From a virus: a stretch of 64,000 nucleotides of DNA. Position numbers and translations under genes: made by a program. Under the pieces are notes generated by a model. It made no database searches, was not told where the DNA came from, and was given only the letters and a program-made list of their open reading frames with translations. Below are positions 15,844 through 23,913 of this stretch, one piece after another. How positions within the stretch are numbered: the first letter of the stretch is position 1; every line of letters begins with the position of its first letter. The stretch covers positions 1 to 64,000 of the IMG/VR virus record IMGVR_UViG_3300042477_000480; one strand, given 5' to 3'.

Positions 15844-16458
15844 TCAATCAATAACGCGAGCGATTGTGTTGTCCTTGGCTACCGTGCGCTGATAGGTGAT
15901 GCGATACGTGCCAGCCGGCAGCATCCAGTCACCGTGCTCGGGGTGCGTAACAACATTCGGCTCCGTTAGGACGAGAATCGGCCCGGCGAAGCTGACCATT
16001 TCAGCTGCCGCGGCAAGCGTCAGGATGTCGGCGTTTTGATCCTTGCGGCGAGCGGCCCACTCCGCCTCGCGCAATTCGGAGCGCAGGTTCGGCGACTTGA
16101 CGTCAACGCCCGGATACTGCCGGGCAAGCTGTTCGATCATGCCGTACGAATTTGCAACCATCGGCTGGTAGACCGTCACGCCGTTGCCGTGCGCAAGGCA
16201 GTGGCGGCTGCCCTTGCTCGTGCCCTCGGCTAGCTGCAGCGGAAATACCGGCTGCAGAACGCGCTCATACAGCATCGGCGCCGACGTCACGTCGTCGATG
16301 AGCTGGATGTACACGTCGCCCTGCCGCACGGCATCGCCTGCGCTGGCGGCTTCAGGGAACTGCTGCGGCGCGTCGTTCTTGACGCGCTCCACGGCTTCAT
16401 TGGCGTCGCGGAGAACGCGGGTAATCTGTTCAGCTCGCTCAAGAGTAGCAGTAGTCAT
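15844..16458 (-). CDS. Conserved protein paired with the DUF6745-like gene
   Basis: 204 residues from ATG at 16458 with AAAGGA upstream. The pattern RQGDVYIQLID, then LAEGTSKGSRH.LAHG..VTVY, then HPEHGDWMLPAGTYRITYQR, matches a conserved bacterial family I recall beside DUF6745 genes (short form: QGDV...GHRH..AG...HEEH..I.LP.G.Y.V..QRE). Its function is unknown. The next gene upstream is DUF6745-like, so the pair seems to have been kept together. The pairing is from memory of genome neighbourhoods. Confidence 0.6.
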   Translation of the reverse strand: MTTATLERAEQITRVLRDANEAVERVKNDAPQQFPEAASAGDAVRQGDVYIQLIDDVTSAPMLYERVLQPVFPLQLAEGTSKGSRHCLAHGNGVTVYQPMVANSYGMIEQLARQYPGVDVKSPNLRSELREAEWAARRKDQNADILTLAAAAEMVSFAGPILVLTEPNVVTHPEHGDWMLPAGTYRITYQRTVAKDNTIARVID

Positions 16459-16468
16459 TTTTGTCCTT

Positions 16469-17917
16469 TCAGGAGGCGCCGACAAGACGAATGCGCTTGT
16501 TGGCGTGAGGTAGTAAGTGAGAAGAAATGTTGCCCGAATTTGCCATCCAATTTTGGGCCTGTTCGCAATTAGCTATATCACGCGGTACCGCAAGAAAATA
16601 TCGCCGACCAGTGGACCGACAAAACAGCATCATGTACTGCGTGGTGATTCCATTGGCCGCGTCAGCTTCTGGCGGGCCGACCAGCATTTCAATCGTGTTG
16701 TCGACGTCGTTTTGACGCCGATCAAGAATCGGGCAGTTGGCTTCAACAAGAAACCTGTCCCAGCCAAATCGTTCAATGGCAATACGGCGCGTTTCCTGAT
16801 TTCTAATTAGCAGGATTTTTGCCGTCGTTAGTCGATCAGGGTGCTCGACAATGTCGCGTCCGCCTTCGCTTAAGAAGTGCCCGTCGTTAAAGTAAACTTT
16901 TGCGCCGTCGGTCCATTCAACCGCAGGTCCGGCGCTGTTGTGCAAGTTGCCTTCTTCATTGACGTGGATCGTAGGCCGCTTAGCCAGCAGAATGCACGAC
17001 TTTTGGAACGTCGCAAACGCCGTCAGATGATGATAAACCTCGTGCTCCCACGTGACGCTCGGATCGGTGACGTTGAGCAATTTGCAGAGAATTTCTGCGT
17101 CAAGCGCCAGCGGGATTTCACCGATAAACACGCTGTTGTCGGTGCCGAGTACATCCGGCGGACTCATTAAATCGCGTACGTTTACAGCGTCGGCAAGATT
17201 GCCGATGATCGATCGCGTGCTGGTGTTGCCGGGCAGCAAATAATGCTCAATTTCTCGGCGACGCTTTTCTGTTACGCGCTCGTTGATCGTTCTCTCGCGC
17301 CAACCGCTCTGCGACGGAATAACGCGAGTTTCGATCACATTGCCCATGGCGTCTACAAGCCACGCGTCTAAGTGCGCTGAAAAATAGTTCAGACTGTTGA
17401 TGCCGTGCATCAGCCTGTCATTTGCCGTTTCGCGACTTTGCCACCAACGCCGATGCACGTCTGGTAGCGTTGCAATAATTTTTTCTTTTGCGGCAAACTC
17501 TTCGCGGATGACGCGGAGCCATGTGCGGCCAAACTCAGTGGGCTGACGGCGCCACCAACGCGTTATCTGCTCGTTCCACTGGCATAGCGTGTCGCGGCGC
17601 AGCGGTTTGAGAAAATCAGCCGAGATATTGATTTGCTGACATAGATCGACTGCGACGCGTTTAGGCATTCGTCCGCGCACAACGCCAAGCGCAATCATAA
17701 ACGCGGCAATAGAATCAACTTCATAGAACGTGATGTCTTTTACAGTCTTAGCCATGCCGCGCCTAAACGCGCCGACACCTGAAACGTATGCTGCCGTAAG
17801 CTGGCGTTTTGCCGCTTCAATATTTGGCTTACCGTCGCTTATGGTTGCTACCCAGCGCTCGACGGTGTTTGAGATGATCTGCTTGTTAGCCTTTGACAAT
17901 CCTTTTGCTTTTGCCAT
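16469..17917 (-). CDS. DUF6745-like protein
   Basis: 482 residues from ATG at 17917. The C-terminal part (residues about 300-470) matches the DUF6745 pattern. It shows RPTIHVNEEGNLHNSAGPAV, then W.DG.KVYF..G, V.HPDRLT...IL, RRIAIERFGWDRFL, and a final segment of EADAANG..T.YMMLFC...GRRYFLAVPRDI. The N-terminal half is helical, with many Arg and Trp. The family role is unknown; members often sit beside the QGDV-type protein, as here. Confidence 0.65.
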   Translation of the reverse strand: MAKAKGLSKANKQIISNTVERWVATISDGKPNIEAAKRQLTAAYVSGVGAFRRGMAKTVKDITFYEVDSIAAFMIALGVVRGRMPKRVAVDLCQQINISADFLKPLRRDTLCQWNEQITRWWRRQPTEFGRTWLRVIREEFAAKEKIIATLPDVHRRWWQSRETANDRLMHGINSLNYFSAHLDAWLVDAMGNVIETRVIPSQSGWRERTINERVTEKRRREIEHYLLPGNTSTRSIIGNLADAVNVRDLMSPPDVLGTDNSVFIGEIPLALDAEILCKLLNVTDPSVTWEHEVYHHLTAFATFQKSCILLAKRPTIHVNEEGNLHNSAGPAVEWTDGAKVYFNDGHFLSEGGRDIVEHPDRLTTAKILLIRNQETRRIAIERFGWDRFLVEANCPILDRRQNDVDNTIEMLVGPPEADAANGITTQYMMLFCRSTGRRYFLAVPRDIANCEQAQNWMANSGNISSHLLPHANKRIRLVGAS

Positions 17918-18287
17918 GTTTCTTTTTGATTTTGATGGGGTGAGTAAACCGGTCAGAAATTGCGGTGTCTGTCACGCGCAGATTAAATAGTTTGTGACTG
18001 TCGCAGTCGTTGAGCCATGTCGGCTTGATTGGAATTACTTGCGCAAACTCGTTATTGCCAACGAGCAGTTTGCTATTTATTTCGCAATTTATGTCGCGAT
18101 GCGGATCGCAATTAAACGCATACGCAGAAAAATCATCGGCGGGATCTCCGTTACTGGTCAGAAAGACGCCGTCGCTATGCACTAGGTAGAGTGCCGGCAA
18201 CTGCAGACTAGTTTTGAAGCGCGTCGATTGGCGCGCATGCTGAATGCACCTCTTCACCTCCTGCGTTCGAAATTTGCAGATTCCCAC
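17886..18287 (-). CDS. DUF3085-like protein
   Basis: 133 residues from GTG at 18287 with AAGGAA upstream. The block LPALYLVHSDGVFLTSNGDP, then AYAFNCDPHRDI, resembles DUF3085 (LWLV.D.GVYLMSNG ... VAYA.GC.P..D). The C-terminus is basic. The start lies 80 bases inside the upstream gene, a large overlap. The family role is unknown. Confidence 0.6.
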   Translation of the reverse strand: MGICKFRTQEVKRCIQHARQSTRFKTSLQLPALYLVHSDGVFLTSNGDPADDFSAYAFNCDPHRDINCEINSKLLVGNNEFAQVIPIKPTWLNDCDSHKLFNLRVTDTAISDRFTHPIKIKKKHGKSKRIVKG

Positions 18288-18645
18288 TGGTAAGTTCCTT
18301 CTCTAAGTTTTTGCCGCGGCCAAACATCCATCGGTGTTCTTCAGTTTCTGGCTTTATGCAGCGGAACCAGTCGGCCACTGTGGGAATGCGACCGAGATCT
18401 TCGGTTATGTGCTGCTCGCCGATATATCGCACTGGCACGCGGCGGCCGTCTGAATTGATAATTACCGTGCCAAAGATTTTTTCCGCCATAAAAATACCTT
18501 CGGTGTGGTGCCGAAGGGCTCGGTGGCGAAAGTCTGCCATGTGCGCTTTAGACCCATCAAACCAGTCGTGGATCGGCAAATAATCGTCTACTTCGCCGCC
18601 CCATTTTTTCACTGACGACAGCGCGTGGTGATAGGGATGTGCCAT
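18208..18645 (-). CDS. DUF6915-like conserved protein
   Basis: 145 residues from ATG at 18645 with AGGAG six bases upstream. The sequence follows a family I know as widely conserved. It starts with MAHP..HA.SS...GG, then DYLPIHDWFD.SKAH, ADFRHRALRHH.EGIF.AE..FG, VP.RYIGEQH..EDLGRIP, and D W. The first 95 residues are nearly all conserved-type positions. The function is not known; conserved His residues hint at metal binding. Confidence 0.75.
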   Translation of the reverse strand: MAHPYHHALSSVKKWGGEVDDYLPIHDWFDGSKAHMADFRHRALRHHTEGIFMAEKIFGTVIINSDGRRVPVRYIGEQHITEDLGRIPTVADWFRCIKPETEEHRWMFGRGKNLEKELTSGNLQISNAGGEEVHSACAPIDALQN

Positions 18646-19107
18646 TTAATCTCCTGTGTCGTCGGTTTGTTCTGCGCTCGGTTTTTCAATGCGCTGCAGC
18701 TCTGTATTTAGGTCGAATTCGAGCCTAGCAAGTAGTTGCAAAAAAACGCTGGCTTTGCCAAGACTGACCTTTGGTTTTGAATAACCGTAGCCTGCGCCGA
18801 CTTGCCAGCGGCAAAAGTGTTCGTACTCTGCCGTGATTGCGTCTTGCGGGCACGAATAAACGAGCCCTTTTGGCCGGACTTCGTCTCCCCGGTCGTTAAC
18901 AAGCGTAATAGTTTTTGGCGTCAGGCGTACAATTTTTCTTGACCAAATTTCAGGTCGCAACCCGGGGCGGTAGTTGTGCCACCCTGTGTACATGCCATCT
19001 TTGTCCACCGGACCTTCTGGGTCATACCACATGAGCCAGTAAACAGTTTGGCCGACGTAGCAATTTTTTGCTTCAAGGTGTTGCGGTCGTGCGCGTTCGC
19101 GTGCCAT
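18646..19107 (-). CDS. Hypothetical protein
   Basis: 153 residues from ATG at 19107. The N-terminus is basic with several Tyr/Trp; the middle has a beta-rich stretch (residues 55-80), then helices. A single CPQD is present. No domain is recognised. It ends one base before the next start, so translation is probably coupled. Confidence 0.6.
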   Translation of the reverse strand: MARERARPQHLEAKNCYVGQTVYWLMWYDPEGPVDKDGMYTGWHNYRPGLRPEIWSRKIVRLTPKTITLVNDRGDEVRPKGLVYSCPQDAITAEYEHFCRWQVGAGYGYSKPKVSLGKASVFLQLLARLEFDLNTELQRIEKPSAEQTDDTGD

Positions 19108-19461
19108 TTAAGCTTCTACTGGATTTTTGTCTAAATGTTTGTGCAGCGCTTCTTGATACACACGCGCCTGAAACCCGCGACCAAACTTGTGCTCGCACTG
19201 CAGTTTGAAGTCTGTAACCATGTCGAGCAGCACCGGCAGGCCGTACACGCCTTCCATTGCTTTGACTGGCTCGCCGGTTTTGTTGTCAAAAATTGTCTGC
19301 TTTGGATCGTTAAAATTGCTTTCAAAGATCTGCGTGTACCGCTCTACCAGTTCTTGCGGCACGCCAACGTCTAGCAGCGCTTTCGGTGCAAATATGCTGT
19401 GCCCGTCACAGATGTCAGCCGCAGCGAGCACAACTGTTGGCGGCAAGTCTGTCCATTTCAC
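19108..19461 (-). CDS. Hypothetical protein
   Basis: 117 residues from ATG at 19461. The protein appears mostly helical, with a conserved-looking N-terminal LPPTVVLAAADICDGHSIF. No family is recognised. It is part of the same leftward run of short genes. Confidence 0.6.
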   Translation of the reverse strand: MKWTDLPPTVVLAAADICDGHSIFAPKALLDVGVPQELVERYTQIFESNFNDPKQTIFDNKTGEPVKAMEGVYGLPVLLDMVTDFKLQCEHKFGRGFQARVYQEALHKHLDKNPVEA

Positions 19462-19471
19462 GGTGCGTACC

Positions 19472-19912
19472 TCACATTTCGTAGCTAGAAGAATTGACTT
19501 CCTGAATACGTTCGTTGTGGTCTACGGTGATTTTTTTGGTCTCCGTATCAATAGTGATTTCGCCGTAACTACCGTCGTTGATTTCCCAGCCGCCGGGCAG
19601 GATTGAAAACAGATAGTCTTCAAATCTGTCTATCTGCTGCTCGGTGATGATGCGCCTATCGACCGGCACGTCGGCGATATAAGTTTTGCGCAGTGTGTGC
19701 GACGTAATGTAGTTTGAACCGCCTGCTCCCGCGTGAAAAGCGCTATCGCCAGTGTCCTTGTTGTCGAAGCGATAATCGATCGAATCAAAATCGCCGGAGT
19801 CGCCTTGACCGTCGTAGGCGGCTAGTACGCTTTTTACGCCCAGCGTTTTCAGCACGCCGCAGAAGTCTTTGATGTTGTCAACTGGCGTTTTTTCTTGTTT
19901 GCTTTTAGCCAT
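19472..19912 (-). CDS. DUF6878-like protein
   Basis: 146 residues from ATG at 19912. The pattern of an AYDG.GDSGDFD segment followed by PGGWEINDGSYGEITID and then VDHNERI recalls DUF6878, common on plasmids and phages of Gram-negative bacteria. The role is unknown. It is acidic and Gly/Asp-rich. Confidence 0.6.
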   Translation of the reverse strand: MAKSKQEKTPVDNIKDFCGVLKTLGVKSVLAAYDGQGDSGDFDSIDYRFDNKDTGDSAFHAGAGGSNYITSHTLRKTYIADVPVDRRIITEQQIDRFEDYLFSILPGGWEINDGSYGEITIDTETKKITVDHNERIQEVNSSSYEM

Positions 19913-19918
19913 GGTTAT

Positions 19919-20428
19919 TTAGTGGGATGCTATTACTTTGCACGGTTGTCCTGTTTGCTGTTCTTTTGTTTCCGCCAACGCGACAAAATCGCGAAATGAT
20001 TTCACTACGCGCTCTGTCATTTCGTGCGCATCTTCTGGGTACAGCCGCATCTGCCGCTCGCGGACAGCCTCTTCCACTGTCATTGGTCGTGTGGTGTCGC
20101 TTTTTATTGTTGCGTTTATCGGAATAGTGCCGGCTTGACGCAGCGTTGCCGCAATCATAGCTGCAGCGTCATGCCCGCCGCCGACGTTGTAGGCGGGCTC
20201 TGTAAGATGCGTCAGTCGTTCGCGCATTACCGCTGCCGGGATTCTGGCCGTGCAGTCTTCTGCTTCAAACGCCTCCCGCACAAGAATGCGTGTAGCGTAC
20301 GGCCCGCCGTGATATGCCTCTCGCAAATAGCCAACGGCGCCATCTGTGATAGAGAAGCCAACGGACGTTTGCGCTTGCTTTTCTTCTTCATCCATGCCGT
20401 CCCATTCGAGATAGATATCAATGCCCAT
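19919..20428 (-). CDS. Conserved phage protein of the MGIDIYLEWDGM type
   Basis: 169 residues from ATG at 20428, preferred over an in-frame start at 20482. The N-terminus MGIDIYLEWDGM, then VGYLREAYHGGPYAT, then a helical region and an FRDFVALAE.KE...G.PC segment, is a pattern I recall from many phage and planctomycete-type genomes, with no known function. Confidence 0.65.
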   Translation of the reverse strand: MGIDIYLEWDGMDEEEKQAQTSVGFSITDGAVGYLREAYHGGPYATRILVREAFEAEDCTARIPAAVMRERLTHLTEPAYNVGGGHDAAAMIAATLRQAGTIPINATIKSDTTRPMTVEEAVRERQMRLYPEDAHEMTERVVKSFRDFVALAETKEQQTGQPCKVIASH

Positions 20429-20429
20429 G

Positions 20430-20654
20430 TTATTTAGCCTTGTTTCGCTTAACCGCGTCAGTCCACGCCGCGCGATCAGCATCGGTGATGTCGATGTTTG
20501 CCGTGCTGTTGGTCATTGTCCGTAGCACGTTTTTGTTGGTCGTTTCGTTGTACGCCACGTCAAGCGCAGCTGCTTGCGCAGCGTCGCGATCGGCAGCCTG
20601 CACAACAAAATCTTCGTTTACTGTGCTTGAAACACGTACGTAAAAATAAGCCAT
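20430..20654 (-). CDS. Small hypothetical protein
   Basis: 74 residues from ATG at 20654, with a perfect AGGAGG four bases before TTTT-ATG. Residues 1-40 look alpha/beta with Ala-rich helix; the tail is polar. It is the first gene after the secreted-protein terminator in this run. The family is unknown. Confidence 0.65.
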   Translation of the reverse strand: MAYFYVRVSSTVNEDFVVQAADRDAAQAAALDVAYNETTNKNVLRTMTNSTANIDITDADRAAWTDAVKRNKAK

Positions 20655-20667
20655 AAAACCTCCTGTG

Positions 20668-20708
20668 AAAAAAAGAGGGCGCCGGGGGAACTAGCCCTCG
20701 GCGCCCTC
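20668..20708 (-). terminator. Intrinsic terminator (leftward)
   Basis: A GC-rich hairpin with 10-base arms, GAGGGCGCCG at 20675 and its complement ending at 20708, is followed on the minus strand by seven T (20674-20668). It should end the transcript of the secreted cysteine-rich protein gene. Confidence 0.85.
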
Positions 20709-20733
20709 CATGGCGACGAAACTAATTAGCTAC

Positions 20734-21132
20734 TCAGTTGCAGCAGCTGCCGCCTCGGCAACCGGCGCGGCAAGCGCGCACAGGCAGCGTGATCACATTG
20801 TAGGCCGCTGCGCCAACGCCCTGCACGACGGCGCCAGTGCCGCGCACAACACCGCGGGAAACGCTACGCACCGAACGCCCTGTGCAGGCGTCACAGCCTT
20901 CCGTCACGACGCGATAGCGCGTCCGCGACCGACCGCCCACCACGCGACTGCTGGCGCAATCGCAGCTGTTGCAGCAATCGCCGGCGGCGACAGCAACGAC
21001 TGCCGGCGCGGCGACAACCGCCGGCTCAGCGGCAGGCGTCGGCTGCTGCAGAACGCTCTGCGGGCCTTCGCCGGCCGAAGCGATCGAGAGGAGCGTGACA
21101 AACGAGAAAACAGCAACAAGGAGGGACTTCAT
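20734..21132 (-). CDS. Secreted cysteine-rich small protein
   Basis: 132 residues from ATG at 21132 with GGAG about nine bases upstream. The first 20 residues are a clear signal peptide (Lys, then a hydrophobic core, then SIASAG, probably cut near residue 20). The mature part has an Ala/Val/Pro linker, CCNSCDC, Arg-rich segments, CDACTG and a CRAGC...CC C-terminus. The ten cysteines suggest disulfides outside the cytoplasm. Small Cys/Arg-rich secreted proteins are common in planctomycetes. It has its own upstream gap and a terminator, so it may be a separately controlled cargo gene. Confidence 0.65.
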   Translation of the reverse strand: MKSLLVAVFSFVTLLSIASAGEGPQSVLQQPTPAAEPAVVAAPAVVAVAAGDCCNSCDCASSRVVGGRSRTRYRVVTEGCDACTGRSVRSVSRGVVRGTGAVVQGVGAAAYNVITLPVRACRAGCRGGSCCN

Positions 21133-21160
21133 AAATAAACTCCATTACTCTCTGAACACA

Positions 21161-21178
21161 CGTATGCACGCGCATACG
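21161..21178. repeat. Short inverted repeat, possible operator
   Basis: CGTATGC-ACGC-GCATACG lies 29 bases upstream of the secreted-protein gene in a 114-base gap. Its location suggests an operator or leader hairpin; no T run follows. Nothing else in this gap is clear. Confidence 0.35.
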
Positions 21179-21246
21179 CAAACAACGTTGTAGCGACTTT
21201 TTGCTTTTATGCAACCCTTTGCCGTTTGGCGAAATGGGTAAAAGCG

Positions 21247-21612
21247 CTAAAACGAGAAATCATCGCCGTCATCAACACTATCGTCAAAATCGTCTTCTGT
21301 CGGCCAATTTATATCTAGACCGCGTGCGCATAATTCGTCTTCTTCTTCGGGATGCTGCTCCAGCCAGTCGAAAAACCACGACACGCAATTTTTCTGCTCT
21401 GTGGCTGTGGGCCTACGCGGCTCTTCTCCCTCAAGAAGTATTCTGTCGCACGCAGCGTTTTCTACAATGGCTCGCGCTGGTATGACGAAATAATCGCCAG
21501 CCGGCTTTTCTGTTTCTATCAAAAATTCGACGTCAAACTCCAACGTGCCGGCTTTGCCAGTCGGATTGCAGCCTGTTTCATCCTCAATTAGCCACGTAAC
21601 TGTTGCGCTCAT
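21247..21612 (-). CDS. Small acidic hypothetical protein
   Basis: 121 residues from ATG at 21612. The first half is beta-rich with a Cys pair; the end is a long acidic tail (DEDD and GDD segments). No domain is recognised. Its stop codon is at 21247, in front of the gap that holds the inverted repeat. Confidence 0.55.
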   Translation of the reverse strand: MSATVTWLIEDETGCNPTGKAGTLEFDVEFLIETEKPAGDYFVIPARAIVENAACDRILLEGEEPRRPTATEQKNCVSWFFDWLEQHPEEEDELCARGLDINWPTEDDFDDSVDDGDDFSF

Positions 21613-21875
21613 TATTGCACCACATGAACGTTGTAGTGCTGCATCTTGGAGTGCAACCAGTTTGCTTCAGCTTCAAGCGCACCAGCGCGAGACTTAAACC
21701 CAGAGAGCAGCGGACCACCGACAGGCGATAAGTCTGCTATCCACTCTCCGGGTTTAGTGTCGTTTGGTTCAACATGACTGGCGCGTTTTATATCAAGACT
21801 GCCCAGTTTAGCGAGATTGATTTCTTCGCCGTATAAACACTGCGCGGTCCCGTTTGGGCGGATGAATAGTTGCAT
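21612..21875 (-). CDS. Small conserved phage protein
   Basis: 87 residues from ATG at 21875 with GGGAG upstream. The pattern of a YGE.INLAKLG segment, RASHVEP, then WIADLSPVGGPLL and a final EA.WL, is one I recall from many phages as a conserved short protein without function. It joins stop-to-start with both neighbours. Confidence 0.65.
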   Translation of the reverse strand: MQLFIRPNGTAQCLYGEEINLAKLGSLDIKRASHVEPNDTKPGEWIADLSPVGGPLLSGFKSRAGALEAEANWLHSKMQHYNVHVVQ

Positions 21876-22885
21876 TAGTTTGCACTCCCGCTGGTGGCCA
21901 TGATACGTCGCCCCGGGGCGAGCACTCGCGTATCTACTGGCCGGTTAAGCGGCCTCGCCGGCTGACTGCCCATTGCCGGTCGCTCGTGCGGGCTCACATT
22001 GTACGACTGAAACGTCGCAACGTTATTAATACGTAGCCCTGCAAACAATGCTTGATCGTGTGTACGTTCGCGCACGTAATTTCCGGCGTCGTGCACCGGG
22101 CTAAAATGCAGCGTGCAGCCTAGCGCCTTGGCATGACCCGCAAACTCAAGAAGACCCGAAATCTCACAGTCGCACAGCACAACGTGGTCGACAACTCGCA
22201 GACGATTTAACTCATCATTCTGTTCGTTTTCGTGGATGTTCGGGTAGAAATGATTCAACTGGCGCAACGTGGTATTTACAAGCCGCGCAAAACCACCCAC
22301 GCTAACGCATCCGTGCAGCACGGAGTTAGAAATTTTTGCGTTACCGCCGGCTTTGGCCACGCCTTCAAGCGTTGTGTCAATGAGCGTTACGTTGTCATAC
22401 ACTTTTGCGTTATCGCGTATGCTGGCGTTTCGAATGTACGGCTGACCGCGGCTGTGATGAAAAATCACTGCTTTGTGATTTACAACGGTTGAACCACAAA
22501 GCAAACCGTTGTAAACCTCGGCGTGACCTAGCACACGCACACTATCTCGCAGCACCGCCACGCCGCCGACGACAGCAAAGTTACAAATTTCAATGCAAGT
22601 CCTGTCGGCCACAATGTCGGCAAATCCGCACACACGGGCGCGGTTTTGAATTTTTACGTTGCCGCGGATAGTGGCGCCGTTCATTACCTGCGCCATGCGA
22701 CTGACGAACACAGAGTCTTCTACTTTGGCCGAATCCTCTACCCAGCCAAGGCCGTTGACATGCTTATGCGCAAATACTCTTCCGCGTCCATCTTTAAAAT
22801 CATGCTTTGACGCCCGTTTCTTTTTTATTTTTACGGGCGCAACGTCGGGCTTAATGTCCGACGGTGCAGCATCAAGTGTCAGCAT
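21875..22885 (-). CDS. Left-handed beta-helix (hexapeptide-repeat) protein
   Basis: 336 residues from ATG at 22885 (GGAG five bases upstream). Residues about 45-260 show repeated short strands with V/I at every sixth position, such as GATIRGNVKIQNRARVCG and ISNSVLHGC, typical of left-handed beta-helix proteins like YdcK and acetyltransferase repeats. No acyl-CoA or sugar-binding motif is visible, so it is more likely structural or a binding protein than an enzyme. The C-terminus (from about 280) is Pro/Arg-rich. It joins its upstream neighbour by a one-base overlap. Confidence 0.7.
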   Translation of the reverse strand: MLTLDAAPSDIKPDVAPVKIKKKRASKHDFKDGRGRVFAHKHVNGLGWVEDSAKVEDSVFVSRMAQVMNGATIRGNVKIQNRARVCGFADIVADRTCIEICNFAVVGGVAVLRDSVRVLGHAEVYNGLLCGSTVVNHKAVIFHHSRGQPYIRNASIRDNAKVYDNVTLIDTTLEGVAKAGGNAKISNSVLHGCVSVGGFARLVNTTLRQLNHFYPNIHENEQNDELNRLRVVDHVVLCDCEISGLLEFAGHAKALGCTLHFSPVHDAGNYVRERTHDQALFAGLRINNVATFQSYNVSPHERPAMGSQPARPLNRPVDTRVLAPGRRIMATSGSAN

Positions 22886-23826
22886 TACGACTCCAGCGGC
22901 ATAACGCGCCGACGCGGCGCATTCGTGATCAAGGTATCGAGTGACGTTTGCAGCTCGGCCATCGAGGTGCGCAGCTGCGTCTGCAGCGTGTTGTTCTTTC
23001 GCAGATCCTTGACGTCAACGCCCGCAACAAGACTGTTTGCCTGCTCGATTAAATTTTCAAGCTGCGCGTTTGACCGCACATTCATATGCTTGAAGTTCTC
23101 GTAAAACTCCTTGAAGTTTTCGATGGCGCTGGCACGAAACGTTTTCTTCGTACCGTCGGGCTCGTCTGTAAGACGCTCGACAAGATGAGCAACCAGCTCC
23201 TGTAGGTTTTCCGCAAACGCATTTTCGGCCATAGCCACAGCTGCCTCAAACCGCCGCTGCACGCGGTCCTGCTCGGCGCGATAAACGCCCGGGTTTAGCG
23301 CAACAAGATATCGCGGCGGCTCGATGGGCGGATACTCCCAAGAGATCTCAAACACGTTATCGAGCGTAGCCGGATAATCGTTCGGGTTAAACAGGCTGCC
23401 AAGCTTCTGCCGCGCAGCATCTTTAATCGCGTCGTACTCAAGCTGCAGGTTTGCAACAGCCGCGGCTAGCTGATCGCGAAAACCCTGCATTGTTTCTTCG
23501 AAGCGGGCGATGTCGTCCTGCTTGATCAGGCGCGTACCTTCTTGCGGATACGGTAGCGTGATTCCACGCCAGAAAGCCTGTGCTTGGCTCTTGATCGCCG
23601 TCACGGCGCGATAGGCCGGATTCTTAGTATCAATCAAACGCTTGGACGCCGTTACAAGCGATGTGTCTGCTTCAAACGTATCGGCGGCCTGTTTTGTCTG
23701 CGCGTCAGACAACTTGCGCTGCGTACCCAACCACGAGAACGATAACTTGACTGCGCCCATTGTCTGGCGCAGATCGTTAGCGGTCTGCTCTACGGTCGGG
23801 GTTTCTGTGGTTTCTGTCGTTGACAT
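22885..23826 (-). CDS. Conserved helical protein next to the AAA cassette
   Basis: 313 residues from ATG at 23826 (AAGGGA upstream). The sequence follows a family I recall from planctomycete and phage genomes. The N-terminus reads KLSFSWLG...L...Q...AA..F, followed by a DTKNPAYRAVTA segment, FWRGITLPYP..GTRLI, LFNPNDYP and WEYP.IEPP.YL. The C-terminus is a long helix with FKHMNVRSNAQLE. It may belong with proteins annotated DUF3150, but I am not sure. Being directly downstream of the AAA ATPase, a shared role is likely. Confidence 0.6.
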   Translation of the reverse strand: MSTTETTETPTVEQTANDLRQTMGAVKLSFSWLGTQRKLSDAQTKQAADTFEADTSLVTASKRLIDTKNPAYRAVTAIKSQAQAFWRGITLPYPQEGTRLIKQDDIARFEETMQGFRDQLAAAVANLQLEYDAIKDAARQKLGSLFNPNDYPATLDNVFEISWEYPPIEPPRYLVALNPGVYRAEQDRVQRRFEAAVAMAENAFAENLQELVAHLVERLTDEPDGTKKTFRASAIENFKEFYENFKHMNVRSNAQLENLIEQANSLVAGVDVKDLRKNNTLQTQLRTSMAELQTSLDTLITNAPRRRVMPLES

Positions 23827-23871
23827 TCAGTGTTTCCCTTGGGGCTACTCATTGTTTATCAGCAATCCGCA

Positions 23872-23895
23872 GCTGCGGGGCTTGCGCCCCGCAGC
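23872..23895 (-). repeat. Hairpin with GNRA-type loop
   Basis: On the minus strand GCTGCGGGGC-GCAA-GCCCCGCAGC forms a 10-pair GC stem with a GCAA tetraloop in the 87-base gap between the AAA ATPase and the next gene. GCAAT/ATTGC may extend it outside. No T run follows. It may be an RNA-stabilising or processing hairpin. Confidence 0.55.
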
Positions 23896-23913
23896 CGCAG
23901 TATTGCCAATGCC

